Below are positions 1 through 4,717 of a stretch of DNA of 5,827 nucleotides, piece after piece; positions within the stretch are counted from its first letter, which is position 1, and each line of letters begins with the position of its first letter. The translations under genes were made by a program, and so were the position numbers. Below the pieces are notes generated by a model. The model made no database searches. It saw only the letters and a program-made list of their open reading frames with translations, and was not told the origin of the DNA. The stretch is from an uncultured Clostridia bacterium (lineage in GTDB: Bacteria > Bacillota > Clostridia > Oscillospirales > Butyricicoccaceae): the NCBI GenBank assembly GCA_910586575.1, contig CAJUJQ010000175.1:1-5827 (forward strand). Reading direction: 5' to 3'.

Positions 1-15
1 ACGCTCTTCCGATCT
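1..15. other. Illumina adapter remnant (not genomic)
   Basis: The first 15 bases, ACGCTCTTCCGATCT, equal the 3' end of the TruSeq universal (P5/read 1) adapter. They are library sequence left on the contig end. They happen to be five codons in frame with the following gene, so an uncritical translation would add five false residues (TLFRS). Genomic sequence begins at 16. Confidence 0.96.
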
Positions 16-891
16 TCTGAGACGGTTGAAGTCCGTACCTTTAGCACCGAACCTGCCGATATCCTGTCGGATGCAGGATATGATCCTGACAAATATGAAA
101 TTTTATCCGAGGATCTGCTCGGCAATCAGCTGACAGGGCTGCGCATCGGGAGGAAATTCCCGGTCACGGTCTATGACGGCGGTGAAAAATATATCTTGGA
201 TACCGCAACCAAAACGATTGGCCAGCTGTTTTTGCAGCAGCGGATTACAATCAGTGCATTCGACATTGTGTCGCCTTCAGTTACCAACCTTGTGAGCGAG
301 GGAATGGAAATCCATATCACACGTGTCAATAATGCGACAGTTACCGAGGAAAATATGATTCCGCTGGAGGTTGAGAAACGGTATAACGACCAGGTTTCTT
401 ACGGCAAGACGCGGATCTTGAAAGCCGGTTCTACCGGTGTCCTGACCCGTACATACGATGTTACCTACCACAGCGGCGTTGAAACCGCGCGTACCTTGAT
501 CAGCGAAGAGATTACCGAAGTGGGAACCCCTCAGGTGATTGAAATTGGTACTGCGGGGGCCATTGTGACAGAAGCGGGGGAGGTTCGTCCCTACAAGCAG
601 ATTGTGAACGTACTTGCAACCGCATATTCAACCGAGGGCTGGAAAAATAAGCACACCTTTACACAGACTTTGGCCAAGGTGGGAACGGTTGCGGTTGATC
701 CCTCTGTTATTCCGTTGGGTTCGGAGCTGTATATTACTTCGCTTGACGGAAAAGAATGGGTTTATGGTCTGGCGGTCGCAGAGGATACCGGAAGCCTGAT
801 TCAGGGAAAACGGATTGATTTGTTCTTTGATACGCAGGAGGAATGTATAAACTTTGGCGTTTCTGACGCGCTGGTTTACGTATTAAAGTAA
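16..891 (+). CDS. yabE: YabE-like DUF348/G5/3D domain cell-wall protein, 5' partial
   Basis: This is the C-terminal 291 residues of a secreted or surface peptidoglycan-associated protein; the start, signal peptide and any first repeat lie off the contig. Numbered from the first genomic codon, the domains in order are: the tail of one DUF348 beta-grasp repeat (about 4-46), a second DUF348 repeat (about 47-104, beginning FPVTVYDGG), a G5 domain (about 106-180, with the GxTRxLxxGxxG-like stretch YGKTRILKAGSTG), and a 3D domain (about 198-290). The 3D domain shows ATAY, VAVDPSVIPLGS, AEDTG and RIDLFF. The three family aspartates are D228, D257 and D268. The 3D fold is related to the double-psi barrel of MltA/RpfB-type lytic transglycosylases, so wall binding or remodelling is the likely role; enzymatic activity is inferred. 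A TTG at 196 could be mistaken for a start, but the frame is open and domain-bearing upstream of it. Being next to ksgA matches the Bacillus yabE-rnmV-ksgA order, without rnmV. Confidence 0.9.
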   Translation, partial: SETVEVRTFSTEPADILSDAGYDPDKYEILSEDLLGNQLTGLRIGRKFPVTVYDGGEKYILDTATKTIGQLFLQQRITISAFDIVSPSVTNLVSEGMEIHITRVNNATVTEENMIPLEVEKRYNDQVSYGKTRILKAGSTGVLTRTYDVTYHSGVETARTLISEEITEVGTPQVIEIGTAGAIVTEAGEVRPYKQIVNVLATAYSTEGWKNKHTFTQTLAKVGTVAVDPSVIPLGSELYITSLDGKEWVYGLAVAEDTGSLIQGKRIDLFFDTQEECINFGVSDALVYVLK

Positions 892-912
892 GAAAAATAT
901 CTTCGAAAAAGG

Positions 913-940
913 AAAAAGCCCGGCGTTGCCGGGCTTTTTT
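913..940 (+). terminator. Rho-independent terminator after the yabE-like gene
   Basis: A perfect 7-bp stem GCCCGGC (918-924) / GCCGGGC (928-934) with a 3-nt loop is preceded by five A and followed by six T (935-940). The A/T tracts pair too, lengthening the stem to 12 bp. It starts 22 nt after the yabE-like stop codon, so it closes that transcript and implies that ksgA has its own promoter. Confidence 0.93.
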
Positions 941-1010
941 GTGGAATTCCCCCGGTTTAGGGGCAGGGGAGTGCTATTAAGGATTATTTTTTGCGGACAA
1001 GTTGAAACAG

Positions 1011-1016
1011 AGGAGG
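1011..1016 (+). promoter_or_regulatory. Ribosome binding site deciding the ksgA start
   Basis: AGGAGG lies 5 nt before the ATG at 1022. The reading frame is open upstream to 926, but that extension would start inside the terminator hairpin and has no ribosome binding site. I see no convincing sigma-A promoter between 941 and 1010. Confidence 0.85.
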
Positions 1017-1021
1017 TTTCT

Positions 1022-1927
1022 ATGGGGCTTTGCGATTTGAATACCATCCGAGATGTTCTTGGACGGCATGGATTTCATTTTTCCAAGTCGCTTGGGCAGA
1101 ATTTTTTAACGGCACAGTGGGTACCCGACCGGATTGCGGCCGAATGCGGCGCGGACCGTTCAAATGCGGTGATGGAGATCGGTCCTGGTATGGGATGCCT
1201 TACGCTTGAGCTGTCCAAACGGGCGGCAAGGGTTGTAGCAGTCGAGCTTGACCGTGCACTTTTGCCTGTAATGGCAGAAACCTTAACAGGCATTGAGAAT
1301 GTCGAAGTCGTTCAGGGAGACATCCTGAAAACGGACATTTCTGCCCTGTGTGCAGAAAAATTTGACGGAATGGCGGTACATGCCTGCGCAAATCTTCCGT
1401 ACTACATCACAAGCCCTGTTATTTCGGCGCTGATTGACTGCCGTGCATTTGAAAGCATTACCGTTATGGTACAGAAAGAGGTCGCGGAACGGATTTGCGC
1501 TGCGGCGGGCACGTCCGAATACAGCGCATTCTCGATTTATGTACAATACCATACCGAACCGGAGATTTTGTTTGAGGTGCCGCGGGACTGCTTCGTCCCA
1601 CAGCCGAAGGTTGATTCTGCGGTGCTGCGTCTGGTTCCCCGGAAGATGCCGGCTGTTTCGCCGCAGGATGAAGCCCTGTTTTTTGCAATCATCCGTGCGG
1701 CGTTCAACCAGCGGCGGAAAACACTTGCGAATGCTGTTTTGGCAGCGTTCGGCGGACGGTTGAACAAGGCCGAAATCTTCAGCCTCATCCGCTCCGTCGG
1801 GCTTGACGAGCGCGTCCGTGGGGAACGGCTGACGCTCTCCGATTTTGCCGCGCTTTCTGATGCAGCGGCGGTTCTTCTGGCGGAAAAATGCGAAACTGCT
1901 GCTGTTTCTCAGGAAATGCGTGATTAA
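1022..1927 (+). CDS. rsmA (ksgA): 16S rRNA (adenine1518-N6/adenine1519-N6)-dimethyltransferase RsmA/KsgA
   Basis: This cytoplasmic enzyme uses S-adenosylmethionine to dimethylate the two adjacent adenines in the helix 45 loop of 16S rRNA, a late 30S maturation checkpoint; its loss gives kasugamycin resistance in known bacteria. The 301 residues fit the usual family length of about 270-300. Visible motifs are KSLGQNFL (22-29), the SAM-binding motif I EIGPGMGCLT (52-61), the acidic motif VAVELD (72-77), QGDIL (98-102), the catalytic NLPYYI (124-129), VMVQKEVAERI, FVPQPKVDSAVLRL and the C-terminal AAFNQRRKTLANAV. All key residues are present. The start is set by AGGAGG at 1011-1016. The gene follows a terminator, so it is probably transcribed separately from the yabE-like gene. 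Its stop codon overlaps, head-on, the stop codon of the leftward gene; no terminator is visible between them. The tail after about residue 275 is variable and not diagnostic. Confidence 0.97.
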   Translation: MGLCDLNTIRDVLGRHGFHFSKSLGQNFLTAQWVPDRIAAECGADRSNAVMEIGPGMGCLTLELSKRAARVVAVELDRALLPVMAETLTGIENVEVVQGDILKTDISALCAEKFDGMAVHACANLPYYITSPVISALIDCRAFESITVMVQKEVAERICAAAGTSEYSAFSIYVQYHTEPEILFEVPRDCFVPQPKVDSAVLRLVPRKMPAVSPQDEALFFAIIRAAFNQRRKTLANAVLAAFGGRLNKAEIFSLIRSVGLDERVRGERLTLSDFAALSDAAAVLLAEKCETAAVSQEMRD

Positions 1928-2205
1928 ATCCCCAGTATCAGCATGATTCCAATCATCATCAGCAATTCCGTGTCGATTTCCTCGCCGTCGTTGATCAGGA
2001 ACCATATGACCGCAAGCGCAATCAGGGTATCCGCATCAAATTTAATTGATCCGAGCCGTGCGCCTAAAGCTTGTGACAGATTCCCGAACGCACTGACCGC
2101 CTGCGGCTGATGCTGCGGTTGGTGCTGCGCCATGGTTTCCGCCGCTTCCTCACGGCGCGTGTTATGTACCTCCTCACGCGGAGTTTGAATATATTGATTA
2201 TACAC
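1924..2205 (-). CDS. Small uncharacterised protein with two hydrophobic segments around an acidic turn
   Basis: I do not recognise a named family. With the GTG start at 2205 it has 93 residues: a charged N-terminus (about 1-25), a short QHQPQHQPQ repeat (about 28-36), a linker, then hydrophobic segment 1 (TLIALAVIWFLI, 60-71), the acidic turn NDGEEIDTE (72-80), and hydrophobic segment 2 (LLMMIGIMLILGI, 81-93) ending at the C-terminus. This fits a small membrane hairpin or membrane-associated protein. From memory, Clostridia encode many proteins with a similar Leu-rich/acidic-turn/Leu-rich tail, none characterised as far as I know. Start choice: GTG at 2205 sits 8 nt after an AGAAGGTGG ribosome-binding-like stretch; GTG at 2217 would overlap that stretch; ATG at 2133 has no clear site at normal spacing. 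It is the last gene of the minus-strand trio, 17 nt after the 154-aa gene, and its TAA stop overlaps the ksgA stop by 4 nt. Confidence 0.72.
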   Translation of the reverse strand: MYNQYIQTPREEVHNTRREEAAETMAQHQPQHQPQAVSAFGNLSQALGARLGSIKFDADTLIALAVIWFLINDGEEIDTELLMMIGIMLILGI

Positions 2206-2222
2206 GTGTAAAGCCACCTTCT

Positions 2223-2687
2223 TTACAGGGATTTTGTTCCATCCGGAGGTCCGCCCTGGGTGCCGCCCAGCTGTAGCATTGCGTTCTTTGCCATCCTTGC
2301 CATGCTGACCAGACGGATGGCATGGTCAAACTGATTGCCGACGCCCTCCGTTACAAAAGGCTTGAAGGATTGCAGCAGGTTGGCGCGGTCGCGGTTGATC
2401 GCCTGCTGCCCGCTCCTGGCAATTGTGTTGATTACCGGCATGACCTTGCGCATCAGCTCGGCAGAGGGGTCGTAAGCAGCTGCGGGACGGCTCCCGGCGC
2501 CGCCGGACATCATCGGAGGCGGTACCGGCGCCGCCGCAGGAGCGGCCCCCTGCGGCGTTGCGGGACGCTGCGGGGGCGCAGGGGACTGACTCCCGCCAAG
2601 CAGGCCGGAAGCGGCGCTGAGCGCGCTTTGCAGCTTAGCGGGGTCGTTTAACAGCTCACTGAGCATGTTATTGGCGTTTTGCTCCAT
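2223..2687 (-). CDS. Uncharacterised protein: helical ends joined by a Pro/Ala/Gly-rich linker
   Basis: Function unknown. The 154 residues divide into three parts. The N-terminal helix-like segment (1-31) contains LSELLNDPAKLQSALSAASG. A low-complexity linker (about 32-70) is rich in Pro, Ala, Gly and Gln. The C-terminal region (about 73-140) is helical, with YDPSAELMRKVMPVINTIARSG and then RANLLQSFKPFVTEGVGNQFDHAIRLVSMARMAKNAM. The pattern LL-x-(S/A)-(F/L)-(K/R)-P-(F/L)...(D)-x-A-(I/V)-(R/K)-L recalls an uncharacterised tail seen, from memory, in Clostridia proteins of similar layout; this is not verified. There is no signal peptide and no membrane segment. The ATG at 2687 is supported by AGGAGGA (2700-2694), 6 nt upstream. 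Only 14 nt separate it from the preceding 88-aa gene, so the two are almost certainly co-transcribed. The high GC of the linker DNA follows from its amino-acid composition and is not itself evidence of transfer. Confidence 0.82.
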   Translation of the reverse strand: MEQNANNMLSELLNDPAKLQSALSAASGLLGGSQSPAPPQRPATPQGAAPAAAPVPPPMMSGGAGSRPAAAYDPSAELMRKVMPVINTIARSGQQAINRDRANLLQSFKPFVTEGVGNQFDHAIRLVSMARMAKNAMLQLGGTQGGPPDGTKSL

Positions 2688-2701
2688 TGCGGGTCCTCCT
2701 C

Positions 2702-2968
2702 TTACTGTCCAAGCATGTGAAGGACGGTGCTGGCCAGCTGTGCGCCGTCCGGTGTGTTCATGAGCTGCGCTGCCGCCGCCTTTGCGCTGTTGTAATCCCC
2801 GGCCTGCATGGCCGCAGCTGCACGCTCAATCCTGGCGCGCGTTTCCCGGCTGAGCTGCCCGCCGGAAAGCGTACCGCTGCTGTTCAGGGCTGCCATCAGC
2901 TGATCTACTGTCTCCGGGCTGCCGCCCGCAGCTTGCAGCTGCGCAATCAAAGCATTCATATCAATCAT
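2702..2968 (-). CDS. Small Ala-rich helical protein, first gene of the minus-strand trio
   Basis: Function unknown. The 88 residues are predicted mostly helical with no membrane segment: MNALIAQLQAAGGSPETVDQLMAALNSSG (4-32), a short Gly/Ser turn, ETRARIERAAAAMQAGDYNSAKAAAAQLM (42-70), and a tail NTPDGAQLASTVLHMLG (71-87). The tail resembles a 'LM-x-TP-(E/D)-G-x-x-LA' signature that I associate with uncharacterised small Clostridia proteins; this is recollection, not a search result. ATG at 2968 is chosen because GGAGGGA (2982-2976) lies 7 nt upstream. The frame stays open to 3076, but those codons have no ribosome binding site and encode an Arg/Pro-rich stretch unlike the rest. A second in-frame ATG at 2959 is possible. 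No confident promoter is visible upstream on this strand. Confidence 0.8.
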   Translation of the reverse strand: MIDMNALIAQLQAAGGSPETVDQLMAALNSSGTLSGGQLSRETRARIERAAAAMQAGDYNSAKAAAAQLMNTPDGAQLASTVLHMLGQ

Positions 2969-2993
2969 GGTTTTGTCCCTCCAATTTCCGGCA

Positions 2994-3024
2994 GACGGGT
3001 CCGGGGTCGCCCTCCGGACGGGTC
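2994..3024. repeat. Short direct repeat with a hairpin in the minus-operon leader
   Basis: GACGGGTC occurs at 2994-3001 and again at 3017-3024. Between and overlapping them, GTCCGG (2999-3004) can pair with CCGGAC (3014-3019) around a 9-nt loop. The element lies just upstream of the ribosome binding site of the 88-aa gene, so it would fall in the 5' leader of the minus-strand transcript or in its promoter. A regulatory role is only inferred; repeats this short can arise by chance in GC-rich DNA. Confidence 0.35.
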
Positions 3025-3120
3025 TGTTCCATCTGTTACACTCTATGCGTTGGGGCGAGGATTTGTGTATGTCCACCCCCGTGGGCAGCAGATTGGTTTG
3101 GAAAAAACGTACAGAGCCCC

Positions 3121-3149
3121 TTTACAAGCAGGCGTTTTTCGTGTATAGT
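3121..3149 (+). promoter_or_regulatory. Sigma-A-type promoter for the phosphoesterase-coaX operon
   Basis: TTTACA (3121-3126, five of six to TTGACA) and TATAGT (3144-3149, five of six to TATAAT) are separated by an optimal 17 nt. Transcription would start near 3156, giving a leader of about 35 nt before the ATG at 3191. It points away from the minus-strand trio, so 2969-3190 is a divergent intergenic region. A start codon at 3155 in the same frame would fall at the transcript's very 5' end and is rejected. Confidence 0.72.
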
Positions 3150-3190
3150 AGCCTATGTGCCTAAATATGGGGCAGGAGGGAAGGACAAGC

Positions 3191-3667
3191 ATGAAGGTAT
3201 TGGTTTTTTCCGATTCGCACGGGCGTACCGTTGATATGTATGATGCGATTGAACGGGAAGTGCCAGACAGTGTGATTCATCTCGGAGATTATACGGAGGA
3301 TGTGCGTGAGCTGCGCCATGCCTATGAATATGATATACCGATTTACGGCGTGCGCGGCAATAATGATTTCGATTCTGATTTCCCGCGCTTTATCGTCATG
3401 TCGCTCGGTGGTGTGGAAATGTACCTGACGCACGGCCACCTCGAGCGCGTTTATGGCATGTCTGCCGGTCAGGTGCCGTACCGCGCAAAGGAAAACGGCT
3501 GTATCCTTGCGATGTTTGGACATACGCACCGGCTTTTCCTCGAGAAGATGGACGGCATCATGGTCTTCAACCCCGGCAGCATCAGCCTTCCGCGCGGCGG
3601 GCGAAAAAGCTACGGCAGGCTGTACATCGAGCCGGACGGGTTTACAATTGAACCGGTTATCCTGTAA
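3191..3667 (+). CDS. yfcE: YfcE/MJ0936-type metallophosphoesterase
   Basis: This is a cytoplasmic calcineurin-like metallophosphodiesterase of the YfcE/YsnB/MJ0936 family. Characterised members hydrolyse model phosphodiesters with Mn2+ or Ni2+; the natural substrate is unknown. The 158 residues are a normal family length. The dinuclear metal-site motifs are complete: SDSHG (D8, H10), HLGDYTED (D33), GNND (N57), THGH (H81) and GHTH (H111, H113), followed by NPGSISLPRGG (127-137), typical of this subfamily. The start is chosen at ATG 3191, where the protein begins MKVLVFSDSHG as expected, with AGGAGGG at 3174-3180 and 10 nt of spacing. It is the first gene of a two-gene unit with coaX, 49 nt downstream, under the promoter at 3121-3149. 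In many Firmicutes a homologue sits beside the ITP/XTP pyrophosphatase gene rdgB; that partner is not here. The symbol is by family similarity only. Confidence 0.93.
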   Translation: MKVLVFSDSHGRTVDMYDAIEREVPDSVIHLGDYTEDVRELRHAYEYDIPIYGVRGNNDFDSDFPRFIVMSLGGVEMYLTHGHLERVYGMSAGQVPYRAKENGCILAMFGHTHRLFLEKMDGIMVFNPGSISLPRGGRKSYGRLYIEPDGFTIEPVIL

Positions 3668-3685
3668 AGTGATTCATTTTACAGG
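3661..3685 (+). repeat. Intercistronic hairpin overlapping the phosphoesterase stop codon
   Basis: CCTGTAAA (3661-3668) and TTTACAGG (3678-3685) form a perfect 8-bp inverted repeat. A G-T wobble and a T-A pair can extend it to 10 bp with a 5-nt loop. The left arm contains the TAA stop codon of the phosphoesterase. No T tract follows, so it is not a standard terminator. It could act in mRNA processing, in stability, or as a weak attenuator before coaX. Confidence 0.5.
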
Positions 3686-3716
3686 CGGAAATTATGGAAA
3701 AGAGAAGGAAAAACAT

Positions 3717-4538
3717 ATGCTTTTGGCAATCGATGTTGGCAACACCAATATGGTGTTCGGCCTGTACGAGGGGGAGGAGTTTATCGGCTCCTTCCGGATT
3801 TCCACCAACGGAGAGCGTACCTCCGATGAACTGGGGATGATGATTCTTCAGTATTACACCTTTTTGGGGCGCAGGGCAGAAGATACCGGCGCGGTCATTA
3901 TTGCTTCGGTTGTGCCGCCGGTCATGTACACCTTAATTAACGCTATCCGGAAATATCTTTGCCTCCAGCCGAAATGTGTCGGCAAGGACGTGGACGCGGG
4001 GATTCTCAACCGCTACAACAACCCGCGTGAGGTCGGCGTTGACCGGCTGGTCAACGCGGTTTCTGCCGTGGAAAAGTATGGTTCACCGCTGATTATTGTG
4101 GATATGGGCACTGCCATCACCTTTGACGCGATTGACCAGGACGGGGCTTATCTGGGTGGTGCAATTCTGCCCGGTATTAAAATTGCAATGGAAGCGCTGT
4201 TCCAGAAGGCGGCAAAGCTGCCGCGCATTGATATTGCGCCCAGCGCGCACGCCATCGGCAAAACTACGGTCGAAAGCATGCAGTCCGGCGCGGTACGCGG
4301 CTATGTCGGCGCGCTGAAAGGCATTATCCTTGACATGAAAGAGGAGATGGAAGGGGAGGTGCACGTGGTTGCGACCGGCGGCATGGGGCGCATGATGGCG
4401 CAGCACTGCTCGCTGATTGACGAGGTGGACGCGAACCTGACGCTGGAGGGCCTGCGGATGATTTATGACCGGAACCGTGAGGTATTCCGAAACAGCCGCA
4501 TTCAGCGGATTCTGGTAGACGTGTCCGAGGAGGTTTGA
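3717..4538 (+). CDS. coaX: Type III pantothenate kinase
   Basis: This enzyme phosphorylates pantothenate to 4'-phosphopantothenate with ATP, the first committed step of coenzyme A synthesis, in the cytoplasm. The type III enzyme belongs to the ASKHA (acetate kinase/Hsp70/actin) fold, needs a monovalent cation and is not feedback-inhibited by CoA, unlike type I CoaA. The 273 residues match the usual length of about 255-275. Motifs seen are DVGNTN (6-11, phosphate loop), GVDRLVNAVSA (107-117, with D109 as the expected catalytic base), DMGTAITFD (129-137), GGAILPGI (147-154), IGKTTVESMQSG (180-191) and ATGGMG (219-224). The start ATG at 3717 has AAGGA at 3705-3709, 7 nt upstream, and gives the family-typical N-terminus MLLAIDVGNTN. 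The frame is open further upstream inside the phosphoesterase gene, but that extension is spurious. It is co-transcribed with the phosphoesterase. A hairpin/terminator candidate follows at 4580. Confidence 0.97.
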   Translation: MLLAIDVGNTNMVFGLYEGEEFIGSFRISTNGERTSDELGMMILQYYTFLGRRAEDTGAVIIASVVPPVMYTLINAIRKYLCLQPKCVGKDVDAGILNRYNNPREVGVDRLVNAVSAVEKYGSPLIIVDMGTAITFDAIDQDGAYLGGAILPGIKIAMEALFQKAAKLPRIDIAPSAHAIGKTTVESMQSGAVRGYVGALKGIILDMKEEMEGEVHVVATGGMGRMMAQHCSLIDEVDANLTLEGLRMIYDRNREVFRNSRIQRILVDVSEEV

Positions 4539-4624
4539 TGGGAAAGCTGTCATCTATATTTTGTTCAATTGGATTGTTGACGCCTGTTTTCCTGCGATAT
4601 CAGGAGACGGGCGTTTTCATTTGA
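4538..4624 (+). CDS. Possible 28-aa ORF overlapping the coaX stop (doubtful)
   Basis: The coaX stop TGA and an ATG overlap as TGATG (4536-4540), and GAGGAGG (4527-4533) lies 4 nt before that ATG, which is the layout of a translationally coupled gene. The encoded 28 residues (MGKLSSIFCSIGLLTPVFLRYQ, then ETGVFI) are mildly hydrophobic and match nothing I know. A long hairpin at 4580-4614 lies inside it, and GAGGAGG also encodes the coaX C-terminus. It may be an accidental start, the remnant of a lost gene, or a small leader peptide. Confidence 0.18.
   Translation: MGKLSSIFCSIGLLTPVFLRYQETGVFI
4580..4620 (+). terminator. Probable terminator hairpin downstream of coaX
   Basis: ACGCC (4580-4584) pairs with GGCGT (4610-4614). 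The stem continues inward through wobble and A-T pairs with one bulged T (4587) to CCTG (4591-4594) / CAGG (4601-4604), closing a 6-nt loop (4595-4600). The right arm runs into TTTTCATTT, an interrupted T tract. This is weaker than the terminator at 913 but in the expected place, 42 nt after the coaX stop. It suggests that the following gene has its own promoter. Confidence 0.55.
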
Positions 4625-4659
4625 AATCATGGAATATTTCTGTGATTGCCCTGGAAAAT

Positions 4660-4688
4660 GAATGCAGCTGCCATCTTTTGCATAGAAT
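4660..4688 (+). promoter_or_regulatory. Possible sigma-E-like promoter before the dacF-like gene
   Basis: CATAGAAT (4681-4688) matches the sporulation sigma-E -10 consensus CATACANT at all but one fixed position. GAATGCA (4660-4666), 14 nt upstream, matches only the first four positions of the -35 consensus KMATATT. TAGAAT (4683-4688) also matches the sigma-A -10 at five of six, but no TTGACA-like box is at the right distance. Transcription would begin near 4695. This is a weak, inference-level call, consistent with known sporulation-phase expression of some Bacillus low-molecular-weight PBPs. Confidence 0.3.
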
Positions 4689-4702
4689 AGAGGAAAGCAA
4701 TG

Positions 4703-4710
4703 AAAGGTGG
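4703..4710 (+). promoter_or_regulatory. Ribosome binding site favouring the ATG at 4718
   Basis: AAAGGTGG, one base from AAAGGAGG, lies 7 nt before ATG 4718, which opens a standard signal peptide (MKKMICAAF). The in-frame ATG at 4700 has GAGGA at 4690-4694 with 5 nt of spacing and remains an alternative that would add six residues (MKGGQK). If the promoter proposed at 4660-4688 is real, transcripts would start at about 4695 and 4700 would be nearly leaderless. Confidence 0.5.
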
Positions 4711-4717
4711 TCAGAAG

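Noticed and set aside
196..891. Complete 231-aa protein starting at TTG 196
   Set aside because: The frame is open to the first genomic base, and an upstream DUF348-like repeat is encoded in it; no ribosome binding site precedes 196.
949..969. CCCCC / GGGG / GGGG as a regulatory hairpin before ksgA
   Set aside because: Only 4-bp stems are possible, in a G/C-run context; no support beyond base composition.
926..1021. N-terminal extension of KsgA from TTG 926
   Set aside because: It would begin inside the terminator loop without a ribosome binding site; ATG 1022 has AGGAGG and gives the normal family N-terminus.
1283..2005. 240-aa minus-strand ORF antisense to ksgA
   Set aside because: It is a shadow of ksgA, with no recognisable motif and a composition rich in Arg, Asn and Phe without domain structure.
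3064..3071. Minus-strand CATACACA as a sigma-E -10 for the trio
   Set aside because: The -10 is close to consensus, but nothing resembling the -35 element occurs 13-15 nt upstream on that strand.
2687..3148. 153-aa plus-strand ORF opposite the 88-aa gene
   Set aside because: Its Arg/Cys/Pro-rich composition is typical of an antisense shadow in GC-rich DNA, it has no ribosome binding site, and the opposite strand carries well-signalled genes.
3155..3190. Earlier ATG start for the phosphoesterase
   Set aside because: It coincides with the predicted transcription start and would put 12 extra residues before the family-typical MKVLVFSDSHG.
3453..3716. 88-residue N-terminal extension of CoaX
   Set aside because: It lies mostly within the phosphoesterase gene in another frame; the family N-terminus with DVGNTN starts at 3717.
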